Shown: positions 42,126 through 50,249, counted from the stretch's first letter. The stretch is 50,249 nt of DNA from Martinezella calliandrae (GCF_030272695.1 NZ_JARFYN010000051.1:1-50249), one strand, 5' to 3'. Notes: a model not told the origin generated them from the sequence alone. A program made the numbers and translations.

Positions 42126-44069
42126 CTATGCTTCCTGTAGCCAGATCGCCATCGCACCGGCATCGCGATTGGCCCAAAGATGGTAGGGGATTGCCCGGAA
42201 TGGCCTCGCCCTCAGTGTGGGGGGTGACGTCCTGTAGAGAGCTTGCGCCCAATCGGTGGTATCCGCCTCCAACGCGGTACCCTCCAGGATGGCTGCGCCA
42301 CCGAGTAGCCCGGCATCGTAACGCACCGAAAGCTCCGCGGGGGCCGGAAGACGCAGACGTTGCGGCTCGCAGCCTATATCGGTTTCCTCGACACAATATA
42401 CGACCGGCCCGCGGCTCAAGGCAACGCGTCCGCCATCCTCCGAAACTGCGGGATGGGCATAGAGCCGATCAACGGCCATCTGCAGGGTAACGCGTACCTC
42501 GTCGCCATCGCTCCACACCCGATCGAGCGCGGCATAACCCTTGGCAGTGCAGCCGTCCAAATCAAAGACCTCGCCGTTGACCGCCACTGATGCCTCGCGG
42601 CACCACGCCGGAATTCTCAACCGCAAAATGAAACGGCTCGGTTGATCAATCGACACCTGAAGCCTGATGTCGCCATCCCATGGGTAGCTTGTGCCCTGAC
42701 GCAGTCGCAGCAAACGGTCGCCGAACCGAAGCTCCGCGACATTCGCACCATAGAGATGCACCGCTAGTTCGCCCGGCTTCGTCGAATAAAAATATTGTCC
42801 GAGCGATGTGATGAAGCGGGCAATATTTGTCGGGCAGCATGGGCAATAATGCCACTTCCAACGACGATGCTGGCCATGGCTTTCGAGCACGTTCTCGTAG
42901 AAATAGTGCTCTCCGTCACGCGAAATACCCGAGAGCGCGCCATTGAAGAGAACCGTTTCGAGCTTATCGGTGAACTTGCCATCAAGGTCGATTTGAGCCA
43001 TGCGGTGGCTCCAGAAGCCGAGAGCGACCGCAGCACAGGTCTCGGCATAGGCCGTTTCATTCGGCAGATCGAACTCCCGGGTGAACCCCTCATTGGAAGC
43101 CGATGGGCCAAGCCCGCCGGTCACATAGAGCTGCCTGCTCGTCAGATTGTCGAAAAGCCTGTCGCAGGCGGCCTTCAGGCTCGGATCGTTATTTTCATAT
43201 GCAAGGTCTGCCATTGCGGAAAAAAGATACATCGCACGGACGGCATGGCCGACAACTTGCTCCTGTTCGCGCACAGGCATATGCGCCTGGCTGTATGCAT
43301 AGGTCTGATAGACATAGTCTTCCGGGCGTTCACCGCGCTTGATCGCTTCCTCGTCGTAGTAGGACGGCATCTGCCCTCTTTCGTCCACGAAATAGGTGGC
43401 AAGCGCGAGATGCCGGGGGTCCCTGGTGATGCGATAGAGCTTTACGAGCGCCAGCTCGATCTCTTCATGCGCGTCATAGCCCCGCAGCTTGCCGGGCTCA
43501 CGTCCGAACCTGTCGATGATATGGTCGACCGCGCGGATCATCACGTCAAGAAAGCGGCGCTTGCCCGTTGCTTCAAAATAGGCGACCGCTCCTTCCAAGA
43601 GATGTCCCATCGAGTACATTTCATGCAGGTCGCGAAGGTTCGTCCAGCGCTTGTCCGGCTCGCGGCGAATGAACCAGCTGTTCAGGTAGCCGTCTGCCAT
43701 CTGGCCGTGTTCGAGCTTTGCGACAATGGCGTCGATCTTTGCTTCAATGTCTGGATTTGGGTGCGCCTTGAGGGTGTAGCTGGCGGCTTCGATCCATTTT
43801 CCAAAATCGGAATCGAAGAAGTGCTGCATTGAGAGCCCGCTTGGCTGAACGGGTCGGGCAAGCGGCTCAGCCGGCTTGTCGAAGTCGAGGACTTCCAGAA
43901 AGCCTTCCTCTTCCAGCCGCTTATGCTGGGTCGGAATAGTGACGTCACGCACCGTTTGCGTCCAGCTTTTCCAAAAGCCCGTATCGAAACTGACACGGGA
44001 ATGATCGACCGGGACATAACGCTGCATTTCCGGTGCCGATTTGGATTGATCGGAGGGGGACGAAGGCAT
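42126..44069 (-). CDS. GH127-family glycosidase, probable beta-L-arabinofuranosidase
   Basis: The 647-residue protein has an (alpha/alpha)6 barrel followed by beta-sandwich domains, as in GH127. The catalytic metal site is readable: Glu343 and Cys345 in NETAYAETCAAV, and Cys409, Cys411 and Cys412 in HYCPCCPTN, matching the Glu-Cys and Cys-Cys zinc ligands of HypBA1. There is no signal peptide, so it acts in the cytoplasm on imported oligosaccharides. AAGGAG precedes the ATG at 44069. Beta-L-arabinofuranosides occur on plant hydroxyproline-rich glycoproteins; another furanoside cannot be excluded. Confidence 0.9.
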   Translation of the reverse strand: MPSSPSDQSKSAPEMQRYVPVDHSRVSFDTGFWKSWTQTVRDVTIPTQHKRLEEEGFLEVLDFDKPAEPLARPVQPSGLSMQHFFDSDFGKWIEAASYTLKAHPNPDIEAKIDAIVAKLEHGQMADGYLNSWFIRREPDKRWTNLRDLHEMYSMGHLLEGAVAYFEATGKRRFLDVMIRAVDHIIDRFGREPGKLRGYDAHEEIELALVKLYRITRDPRHLALATYFVDERGQMPSYYDEEAIKRGERPEDYVYQTYAYSQAHMPVREQEQVVGHAVRAMYLFSAMADLAYENNDPSLKAACDRLFDNLTSRQLYVTGGLGPSASNEGFTREFDLPNETAYAETCAAVALGFWSHRMAQIDLDGKFTDKLETVLFNGALSGISRDGEHYFYENVLESHGQHRRWKWHYCPCCPTNIARFITSLGQYFYSTKPGELAVHLYGANVAELRFGDRLLRLRQGTSYPWDGDIRLQVSIDQPSRFILRLRIPAWCREASVAVNGEVFDLDGCTAKGYAALDRVWSDGDEVRVTLQMAVDRLYAHPAVSEDGGRVALSRGPVVYCVEETDIGCEPQRLRLPAPAELSVRYDAGLLGGAAILEGTALEADTTDWAQALYRTSPPTLRARPFRAIPYHLWANRDAGAMAIWLQEA

Positions 44070-44097
44070 TGAAACTCCTTAAGCGGCATGGCCGCAG

Positions 44098-44979
44098 TCA
44101 TTTCACGGCGCCGGCAGTCAGGCCGCGCACGTAGTAACGTTGCAAAAGAAGAAAAAGGACGATGCAGGGAACCATGGTCACGGCGATGCCGGCTTGCAGG
44201 GCGCCCCAGTCGATGATGCCGTAGATGCCGGAAGAGACGTTGACCAGCATGATCGGCAAGGTGAACTTGTTCTGATCTGAGAGAAAGATCAGTGCAGCCA
44301 GGAATTCGTTCCAGGAATTCAGGAAGGCGAACATGGCGACGGTCGCCACACCCGGAAGCGCAATCGGCAGCATGATGCGGCGCAGAATGGTCGCTTGCGA
44401 TGCGCCATCGATGCGCGCCGCCTCGATCAGCGCCTTGGGCACTGCGTCGAAGGCATTGCGCATCATGAATACCGAGAAGGGAAGCTGGAACGTGACATAG
44501 ATCAACACCAGCCCGAAGAGATTATTCTGCAGCCGAACCGTCTTCAGAATAAGGAAGAGCGGCGTCAGGATCGACTGGAACGGGATCATCATCGTTGCCA
44601 TGATCAGCACGAAGAGCAGCCCCTGCCCCGGGAAACGGAACTTCGAGAAGCCATATCCTGCGGGAACCGATACCAGAACTGTCAGCAGCACGGTGCCCGC
44701 TGCAATAACCACGGAATTACCGGCATAGATGTACCATCCGGCACCCACATGCTCGAGGCGGCGATAGTTCTCCAGCGAAAAAGCCTTTGAGAACAATGCG
44801 GCTGGATTGGCGAGGGCCTCCGCAGCCGGCTTGAATGAGTTGGCGAAGGACCAGACGATCGGCATCACGAAGAATAGCGCGAAGACAAGTGCCACGAGGA
44901 TAAAGGCAAGGTAGCCCAGTTGTTCGCTCGCCGACTTCGGCTGTGGTTTGTAGTGCGGTTTGTAATTCAGGCGATGCAT
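44098..44979 (-). CDS. Carbohydrate ABC transporter permease (MalG/LacG-type)
   Basis: The 293-residue inner-membrane protein has about six helices and the EAA loop EAARIDGASQATILRRIMLP that contacts the ATPase. It is the second permease of the CUT1 system. Its ATG shares one base with the stop of the MalF-like gene. A charged N-terminal tail of about 20 residues precedes the first helix. Confidence 0.92.
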   Translation of the reverse strand: MHRLNYKPHYKPQPKSASEQLGYLAFILVALVFALFFVMPIVWSFANSFKPAAEALANPAALFSKAFSLENYRRLEHVGAGWYIYAGNSVVIAAGTVLLTVLVSVPAGYGFSKFRFPGQGLLFVLIMATMMIPFQSILTPLFLILKTVRLQNNLFGLVLIYVTFQLPFSVFMMRNAFDAVPKALIEAARIDGASQATILRRIMLPIALPGVATVAMFAFLNSWNEFLAALIFLSDQNKFTLPIMLVNVSSGIYGIIDWGALQAGIAVTMVPCIVLFLLLQRYYVRGLTAGAVK

Positions 44980-45902
44980 CAGCCTTCCTCCGGCCGTTGC
45001 CGCAGAAAGACGAACTGAACAGTGCTGATTGCAACGAGAACGATCAGCAGCGCAAACGAGATCGCCGAACCATAGCCGAGGCGATAGGACGAGAAGGATG
45101 CGAGATAGATCGAAAATACTGCGGAGATGGTGCTGTTGGACGGTCCGCCTTGGGTGATGATGAAAAACTGATCGAAAGCCAGCATCGACGAGGTCACATT
45201 GAGCACCAGCGCCAGCACCACCGAATTGCGCATCAATGGCAAGGTGATACGGCGAAAACGGCTCCAGACATTAGCTCCGTCGATTTTTGCCGCTTCGATC
45301 ACATCGGTCGAAATACTCTGCAGACCGGTCAACAGAATGATCATCGTGAAGCCGGATGTCTTCCAGACCACCATCAAAATGATAACGGCAAGCGCCGGCC
45401 AGAAGCTTTCAAGCGGTCGTGGAGCGCTATCGATCACACCGATGCCGCGCAGAACCTGGGCAAAGACGCCACTATCGGGATTGAGCAACCACATCCACAA
45501 AGTCGAAGCAGCACCAAAACCGATGACGACAGGCATGAAATAGACCGTGCGGAAGAAGCCGGCGATGCGCAATGGCCGATCGACCAACAGAGCGAGCGGA
45601 AAGGCAACGAGGAAAAGCGCGGCGGTGACCAGGACGCTATAGAGAAGGGTGAAACCAAGGGAATGCCACAGCTGTGTATCGCCAAGAAGCTCAGCATAAT
45701 TGGCAAGTCCGATGAACTTTGCCCGGCCGAGAAGCGGCCAACTATAGAAGCTCATCCATACCGTCATGATAAGCGGTACAAGGAAGAGCAAAACGATGAA
45801 CAGGAAACTCGGCAAGATGAAAGCAAGGCCAAGCCAGCCTTTCGGCTCGGGCTCGCCAAACACGACTGCCGTCTTCCTGCCGCGACGCAGCGATGAGCTC
45901 AC
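44979..45902 (-). CDS. Carbohydrate ABC transporter permease (MalF/UgpA-type)
   Basis: The permease has six or more hydrophobic segments (WLGLAFILPSFLFIVLLFLV first) and the EAA loop EAAKIDGANVWSRFRRITLP. I chose the GTG at 45902, which follows a strong AAAAAAGGAG with a 7-base spacer and gives 307 residues, the normal family length. An ATG at 45971, with no ribosome site, would add a basic 23-residue tail; a longer frame to 46058 overlaps the binding-protein gene. It is the first permease of the CUT1 system. Confidence 0.85.
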   Translation of the reverse strand: MSSSLRRGRKTAVVFGEPEPKGWLGLAFILPSFLFIVLLFLVPLIMTVWMSFYSWPLLGRAKFIGLANYAELLGDTQLWHSLGFTLLYSVLVTAALFLVAFPLALLVDRPLRIAGFFRTVYFMPVVIGFGAASTLWMWLLNPDSGVFAQVLRGIGVIDSAPRPLESFWPALAVIILMVVWKTSGFTMIILLTGLQSISTDVIEAAKIDGANVWSRFRRITLPLMRNSVVLALVLNVTSSMLAFDQFFIITQGGPSNSTISAVFSIYLASFSSYRLGYGSAISFALLIVLVAISTVQFVFLRQRPEEG

Positions 45903-45987
45903 GGCACCGCTCCTTTTTTCTTGATCGGTCAAAAGGGGATGAGGGCGAAGCGCCTTGCGACGCTTCGCCATTTTTCGGCCAAGTGAC

Positions 45988-47235
45988 TTATTTCGGGTTG
46001 GTCCGCTGGAGGATACGGGTAAAGTCCGCCTCGGTTTTGGCGATCGTGCCATCGACATCCTCGCCGAAAATGGTCCCTTGGATCAGGTTCAGGAACGGAC
46101 CGGTACGGCTGACGAAAAGCTCATCTGACGAGAACGTATAGGGAGTCCGTGCCTTGGTCAGCACGTCATAGGCGACGAGGTTACGCTTGTCGAACTTGGC
46201 GTAGGCGTCTTTGGCAAGATCAGTACGCGAGGGCATACCCGATTCCTGGGTGATGTAGACCTGCTGCTCGGGCTGCATGTAGAAATTGACGAAATCGAGC
46301 GCGATTTTTTTCTTCTCGTCGCTGATGCCTTTCATCAGCGCAAGCGTATCGCCGCCAGCAAAGCTAGATTCCCCGCCTTTCGGCCCGGGAATGGGGGCAA
46401 CATTGAATTTGACGTCCGGATACTTGCTCGTCAGCAGATTGACGATATAGGAGCCAGTCATAAGAACGCCGACCTTGCCGGAGGCGAAGGCTTCCACGGC
46501 ATTGTTGCCGTTACCCGATCTGGAGGTCGGATGGATTGCGCCGGCTTTCGCCATATCGCGATAGGCAGCGATGGTCTCCCGCATGGCCGGCGTATCGACC
46601 GTTGCGGTCAGACCATCTTCGCTGAGGACATCGGCTCCTGCAGCCCAAAGATGCGGCAGAAAATCGTAGATCAGCCAGCTGCCGGAATTTGCGACGAAAT
46701 AGAAGCCGTAAGTATCGTGGCCAAGGGCTGTTATCTTCTTTGCATCCGCCGCGATCTCTTGGAGCGATGCAGGCGCCTTGTTCGGATCAAGGCCAGCCTT
46801 CGAAAACAGATCGGTGTTATAGGCGATAATCGAAGCATCCGGCAGGGCGGGTACGCCGTAGATCTTGCCGTCATAAGTCGCAAGGCGGATATGCGAAGGG
46901 CTAAGAGCCGATGCATAGGGCAGCCCCTTGACGAAAGCGGTGATGTCCTCGAGACCGTCTGCAGCGGCAAAGGTCGGCAGGTAGATGAGATCGAGCACAG
47001 CACCATCCGGCGCAGCACCGCCCGCGATGGCAGCGCCAAGCTTCGGCACCATCTGCTCAGCGGTAATCTGCGTGACGTTGACCTTGTCGGAATGGGTTGC
47101 GTTGTACTTGTCGGCAAGCCCCTGGAGCACAGCGCCAGAGGAAGTACGCACCCACAAGGTGATGTCGGTCGCATTGGCAAATGTTGCACTGGCCATCAAC
47201 GCGATGGCAGAAATTGTCAACTTTAACTTGAACAT
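45988..47235 (-). CDS. Carbohydrate ABC transporter substrate-binding protein
   Basis: The 415-residue protein has a Sec signal peptide (FKLKLTISAIALMASATFAN, cleavage near ANA) and the type II sugar-binding fold, with ITLWVRTSSG and GTIFGEDVDGTIAKT. It should capture an oligosaccharide in the periplasm for the MalFG-type permeases. AAAGGGGAAC precedes the ATG at 47235; nine further codons are open upstream. It is first in the GH127 operon and divergent from the LacI gene. The GH127 enzyme in the operon suggests an arabinofuranosyl ligand. Confidence 0.9.
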   Translation of the reverse strand: MFKLKLTISAIALMASATFANATDITLWVRTSSGAVLQGLADKYNATHSDKVNVTQITAEQMVPKLGAAIAGGAAPDGAVLDLIYLPTFAAADGLEDITAFVKGLPYASALSPSHIRLATYDGKIYGVPALPDASIIAYNTDLFSKAGLDPNKAPASLQEIAADAKKITALGHDTYGFYFVANSGSWLIYDFLPHLWAAGADVLSEDGLTATVDTPAMRETIAAYRDMAKAGAIHPTSRSGNGNNAVEAFASGKVGVLMTGSYIVNLLTSKYPDVKFNVAPIPGPKGGESSFAGGDTLALMKGISDEKKKIALDFVNFYMQPEQQVYITQESGMPSRTDLAKDAYAKFDKRNLVAYDVLTKARTPYTFSSDELFVSRTGPFLNLIQGTIFGEDVDGTIAKTEADFTRILQRTNPK

Positions 47236-47292
47236 GGAAGTTCCCCTTTTCCTTCTCGCCAACGGCCTCCAGATGGCGTGATCGAAACGTTA

Positions 47293-47316
47293 GTCGACAT
47301 TATTTTGCATGTCGAC
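47293..47316. promoter_or_regulatory. 24-bp dyad GTCGACAT-N8-ATGTCGAC
   Basis: A perfect inverted repeat with 8-base arms and an 8-base spacer lies 58 bp before the binding-protein start and about 30 bp from the nearer LacI-type operator. The half-site differs from that operator, so a second regulator or an RNA polymerase-proximal element is possible. Confidence 0.5.
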
Positions 47317-47345
47317 AGCCTGCATGCACGTTTTTTGATGAAATC

Positions 47346-47363
47346 TGATAAAACCTTTTAACA
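47346..47363. promoter_or_regulatory. LacI-type operator, distal copy
   Basis: The complement reads TGTTAAAAGGTTTTATCA, matching the proximal copy (47377-47394) at 15 of 18 positions in opposite orientation. The two centres are 31 bp apart, close to three helical turns, as expected for a pair bound on one DNA face. Confidence 0.6.
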
Positions 47364-47376
47364 GCACGCTTATTTC

Positions 47377-47394
47377 TGCTAAAAGGTTTCAGCA
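47377..47394. promoter_or_regulatory. LacI-type operator, proximal copy
   Basis: TGCTAAAAGGTTTCAGCA is a dyad with central GG (TGCT-N-AAA-NN-TTT-N-AGCA), the size and shape of LacI-family sites. It lies 38 bp before the LacI gene start, in the gap shared with the GH127 operon. Confidence 0.65.
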
Positions 47395-47431
47395 ATGGAT
47401 TTCAAGATGTGTGATTTGGGCCGAGAGAGAT

Positions 47432-48418
47432 ATGCCTCGAAAGACAATTCGGGATCTTGCGAAAGCAGCAGGTGTCAGTATTTCGACAGCATCGAACGCG
47501 CTGAACGGAACCGGGCGCACAAATGCGGAAACGATAGAACGCGTTAAACGTGTAGCCGAAGAGATTGGCTTCAGGCCGAATGCGCTTGCCCGTGGCCTGT
47601 TGACCAAGCGCAGCCATGCCATTGGCATGCTGACGAATGATACCTATGGCAGATTGACCCTCCCGATGGCCGCGGGCGTTTCGGAGGTGCTTGTCGATCA
47701 CGGCTTGTCGGTCTTTTTGTGTGCGACCAACAATGACCCGCGCCTGGCCCGTCTGCACTTGGAGACCCTGCTGGACCGTCAAGTGGATGGCATCATCTTT
47801 ACAGCAACGCGCCTTGACCTGACCCCGCCGCCAGAGCTTGCAAAGCTGTCGATACCTGTTGTCTACGCCTTCGCCGAGGGACCGCCGGACCGCATCAGCT
47901 TCTTTCCAGACGACGCCCAGGGCGCGCGCCTTGCCGTTAAACATCTGCAGGCCTTGGGCCGTGCGCATATCCTGCACATCACGGGTCCGCAGGATTACCT
48001 CGCCGTGCGCGTTCGCGCAAAAGCCTATCGTGAGTGCGTAGGCTCCAATGCCGAAGTTCTATTTGGCGATTGGTCGGAAGAATGGGGCCATGAGGCCATT
48101 GAACAGATAGTCTCACGCCGCGAAAAAATACCCGATGCGATATTCTGCGGAAACGATGAAATCGCGCGCGGCGTGATCGACGCACTGCGCGACAAGGATA
48201 TTGCCGTCCCCGGAGATGTTGCAGTCGTCGGCTTCGATAATTGGGAGGTGATCTCCCGACAAACCAGACCGCCTCTGACCACGGTGGATATGGAACTGAA
48301 GGAGATCGGCCACCGCGCCGGACTTGCTATCCTCGGCCTGACGAAAGGCGAGACCATTCCGACCGGAATTACGCGCTTGCCATGCCGACTGGTCATACGC
48401 CATTCCTGCGGCGGCTAG
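47432..48418 (+). CDS. LacI-family transcriptional regulator
   Basis: The 328-residue protein starts MPRKTIRDLAKAAGVSISTA, the LacI helix-turn-helix, followed by the hinge helix and a periplasmic-binding-like effector domain with FCGNDEIARGVIDALRD. It likely represses the divergent sugar operon until a sugar from the transport or GH127 step binds. The ATG at 47432 was chosen because the helix-turn-helix then begins at residue 5, as in the family; a GTG seven codons earlier is open. Two operator-like dyads lie in the shared promoter gap. Confidence 0.9.
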   Translation: MPRKTIRDLAKAAGVSISTASNALNGTGRTNAETIERVKRVAEEIGFRPNALARGLLTKRSHAIGMLTNDTYGRLTLPMAAGVSEVLVDHGLSVFLCATNNDPRLARLHLETLLDRQVDGIIFTATRLDLTPPPELAKLSIPVVYAFAEGPPDRISFFPDDAQGARLAVKHLQALGRAHILHITGPQDYLAVRVRAKAYRECVGSNAEVLFGDWSEEWGHEAIEQIVSRREKIPDAIFCGNDEIARGVIDALRDKDIAVPGDVAVVGFDNWEVISRQTRPPLTTVDMELKEIGHRAGLAILGLTKGETIPTGITRLPCRLVIRHSCGG

Positions 48419-48753
48419 GCTTCCTATCTTGCTAAGGGCAAAACGTTAGCCGACCGCGATGGAGGTGTCCTTTCCGCAAGCCTAGTAAATTTCTCCGACA
48501 CGATCCAAAGATCAGCGTAGCCGCCGGCGGCCTATGAAAGCGCCGCAACGAAAGGCCTTGCGGAAGATGGCACTCGACCACCCACGAAAGGTCAGAAACG
48601 TCTTGCAAAACGGGCGGCAACCACACAAGAAGTGCCGAGGGACACTTGCGCTGTCCGTTGGATGGTCGCTAAACCACACGGCAATATCTGTGAGCTTTTT
48701 TTGCCCGACAGGCGTCCTCGGCCCAATCGAATTCGACAATCGAAAGTAATCCA
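48419..48753. other. Gap before serA
   Basis: This 335-bp region has no convincing gene. Short open frames on both strands (a 71-codon plus frame from 48534, an 88-codon minus frame from 48778) lack ribosome sites and recognisable domains. A 12-bp GC palindrome GCCGCCGGCGGC is at 48520-48531 and a T-run at about 48695-48701. The serA promoter should be near 48700. Confidence 0.35.
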
Positions 48754-49992
48754 ATGACCCGACATCTTTCTCTTGCACGCGATCGGATTTCCGTTCTTCT
48801 GCTCGAAGGCATCAGTCAGAGCGCGGTGGACTATTTCTCGTCATCCGGCTACGTCAATCTTACCCAATTGCCGAAGGCTCTGGATGACAAGGATCTCAAA
48901 AGTCACATCGTCGATGCGCATATTGTCGGAATTCGTTCACGCACGCATCTGACAGAGGAAATTTTCAGGTCCGCCAAAAAGCTGATCGCCGTCGGTTGTT
49001 TTTCCGTGGGGACAAATCAGGTCGACCTCGACGCAGCCCGCCGACGCGGGATCCCCGTATTCAACGCTCCTTATTCGAATACGCGCTCAGTCGCGGAACT
49101 TGTGATCGGTGAAATCATCATGCTGACCAGGCAGATTTTCCCGCGTTCAGCATCCGCGCATAGTGGTGGGTGGGAAAAATCTGCCGTAGGCAGTCGCGAA
49201 GTGCGTGGGAAAACGCTAGGCATCGTAGGCTACGGCAACATCGGTTCGCAGCTTAGCGTCCTTGCGGAAAGCATGGGCATGAACGTGCGCTATTTTGACC
49301 CTTCAGACAAGCTTCGCCACGGCAATTCAGAATCGATGGCGACGCTCGGCGAGCTTCTCGAAATCTCAGATTATGTGACGATGCATGTTCCGGAAACGAG
49401 TTCGACGCGAAACATGATTACTGAGGCGGAACTCCGCCAAATGAAAAAGGGAGCTATTTTCATCAATAACTCCCGCGGGACCGTGGTGGATCTTGAAGCG
49501 CTCGCGATGGTTTTGAAAGAAGGGCACCTCGCAGGCGCAGCCGTGGACGTGTTCCCGAAAGAGCCGGCATCAAACAAAGAGCGTTTCGAAACACCGCTGC
49601 AAGGTTTGGACAATGTCATTCTCACTCCGCATATTGGCGGGTCGACCGAAGAAGCCCAGGAGCGCATCGGGAAGGAAGTCTCCAGGAAGCTTGTCGAGTA
49701 TTCCGACGTCGGCTCGACGATCGGCGCAGTCAATTTTCCCCAGGTTCAACTAGCGCCACGTCCAAACGGCACGCGTTTCATCCATGTTCACGAAAATCGC
49801 CCTGGTATTCTGAACAGTCTGAATGCGATTTTTTCGTCCCGAGGGCTTAACATCGTCGGTGAGTTCCTGCAGACCTACGGCGATATGGGTTACGTGGTGA
49901 TTGAAGCCGAAGGCGTTGGCCAGACGGCCGACGGCATACTGGATGCACTTCGCCAGATTCCGGGAACGATTCGAACTCGATTGCTTTACTGA
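48754..49992 (+). CDS. serA: D-3-phosphoglycerate dehydrogenase-type protein (short, ACT-domain form)
   Basis: The 412-residue protein has the D-2-hydroxyacid dehydrogenase fold with NAD motif LGIVGYGNIGSQLS, the catalytic triad Arg241 (NNSRGT), Glu270 (PKEPASN) and His293 (TPHIGGST), and a C-terminal ACT domain (VHENRPGILNSLNAIFSSRG). It matches the short SerA of enterobacteria in length rather than the ~530-residue form usual in rhizobia. It oxidises 3-phosphoglycerate for serine synthesis, or a related hydroxyacid, and is often controlled by serine through the ACT domain. Location at the end of an accessory region suggests a second copy. The ribosome site (GAAAG) is weak. Confidence 0.85.
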   Translation: MTRHLSLARDRISVLLLEGISQSAVDYFSSSGYVNLTQLPKALDDKDLKSHIVDAHIVGIRSRTHLTEEIFRSAKKLIAVGCFSVGTNQVDLDAARRRGIPVFNAPYSNTRSVAELVIGEIIMLTRQIFPRSASAHSGGWEKSAVGSREVRGKTLGIVGYGNIGSQLSVLAESMGMNVRYFDPSDKLRHGNSESMATLGELLEISDYVTMHVPETSSTRNMITEAELRQMKKGAIFINNSRGTVVDLEALAMVLKEGHLAGAAVDVFPKEPASNKERFETPLQGLDNVILTPHIGGSTEEAQERIGKEVSRKLVEYSDVGSTIGAVNFPQVQLAPRPNGTRFIHVHENRPGILNSLNAIFSSRGLNIVGEFLQTYGDMGYVVIEAEGVGQTADGILDALRQIPGTIRTRLLY

Positions 49993-50072
49993 CGCCGGCG
50001 GGAAATTGGCATTCCCTAAATATTTCTAACGGCCGCGGGCCGGCTTACGCAGTTCCAATTCCAATACATTTT

Positions 50073-50230
50073 CCGCTCTCCAGAACCTAAACAAACCAGT
50101 GCATAGCTGATTAAAGCTACGCCGCCGCCTTGTTGTCTGGTTCCTGCTTGCCGCGCAAGTCCACGACTTGTCGCATCGAGGCTCGTTTCACGCGGGGCTT
50201 GCGTCCGGCGCCAGAGCGTTCCTCTCCACA
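50073..50230 (-). repeat. Right arm of the 158-bp inverted repeat bounding the window
   Basis: This segment is the reverse complement of 1-158 with about six mismatches and no gaps. It contains the 3' end of the same open reading frame and 44 bp of its downstream sequence. Past 50230 only 19 bases remain in the window, so the far end cannot be compared. Confidence 0.9.
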
Positions 50231-50249
50231 GGCTGACACCGCAGAGCTT
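50117..50249 (-). CDS. 3' end of an unidentified basic protein (partial, second copy)
   Basis: The minus-strand frame is open from the window edge to the TAG at 50117-50119 and encodes a basic tail almost identical to that at 1-114, ending in Lys-Ala-Ala-Ala. It includes about six residues more upstream (SSAVSA) than the left copy shows. Function not recognised. Two copies pointing at each other across the window make the segment between them a candidate for inversion or excision by recombination. Confidence 0.6.
   Translation of the reverse strand, partial: SSAVSACGEERSGAGRKPRVKRASMRQVVDLRGKQEPDNKAAA

Noticed and set aside
48534..48749. Short frame of 71 codons before serA
   Set aside because: No ribosome site or family match; the opposite-strand frame there is equally open. 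Treated as intergenic.
1..50249. CRISPR arrays, tRNA or rRNA genes, prophage or plasmid replication genes
   Set aside because: I looked for regularly spaced repeats, cloverleaf-like segments and RepABC or phage structural genes and found none. This is a negative result by eye, not by a search program.

Overview
The window looks like an accessory region of a plasmid, chromid or genomic island of an alphaproteobacterium of the Rhizobium/Agrobacterium group. The evidence is high GC content, rhizobial gene types (LysR-controlled aromatic catabolism, many LivKHMGF- and CUT1-type ABC transporters, a fused MFS-acyltransferase-AMP ligase, IS21-family debris) and dense catabolic operons each divergent from its own regulator. 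No rRNA, tRNA or CRISPR array is visible. The assignment to a host is an inference from gene content.

The two ends (1-158 and 50073-50230) are inverted copies of one ~158-bp sequence, about 96% identical. Each copy carries the 3' end of the same unidentified basic protein plus its downstream flank, so the whole 50 kb lies between inverted duplicated sequence. A frameshifted IS21-type istB relic sits just inside the left copy.

From 541 to 25.1 kb there are three aromatic-catabolism transcription units. Unit A (541-3322) is a hydroquinone-type ring-cleaving VOC dioxygenase plus a small carboxylesterase, divergent from a LysR regulator. Unit B (3372-13804) is a nine-gene operon: intradiol dioxygenase, maleylacetate reductase, a complete branched-chain-amino-acid-type (Liv) ABC transporter, an FAD phenol hydroxylase and a second intradiol dioxygenase. 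It is divergent from a second, paralogous LysR regulator. Unit C (13838-25129) is a ten-gene operon: SDR, a second complete Liv-type transporter, Zn alcohol dehydrogenase, alpha/beta hydrolase and a two-component flavin monooxygenase. It is divergent from a XylR/DmpR-like aromatic sensor whose ATPase domain has lost its sigma-54 activation features. Together the units suggest uptake of phenolic compounds, hydroxylation to hydroxyquinol or a related triol, intradiol cleavage to maleylacetate and reduction to 3-oxoadipate. The lower 3-oxoadipate genes are not in the window.

From 25.4 to 35.4 kb is a mixed block: an acid-type amino-acid decarboxylase with a GNAT acetyltransferase, a secreted YkuD_2-like protein, a 2-oxoglutarate/Fe(II)-type oxygenase, a UppP undecaprenyl-diphosphatase, and a small cluster of a DUF3465-like protein, a phospholipase D-like enzyme and a histidine phosphatase. 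From 35.5 to 40.7 kb is an envelope/lipid block: the fused acyltransferase-acyl-ACP synthetase, YiaA, PspA and a divergent TetR regulator with three copies of a TGAAC-N3-GTTCA operator.

From 41.0 to 48.4 kb is an operon for import and hydrolysis of beta-L-arabinofuranosides or a similar sugar: binding protein, two permeases, GH127 and an ABC ATPase. It is divergent from a LacI regulator with a recognisable operator pair. A short SerA-type dehydrogenase gene closes the window before the right-hand repeat.
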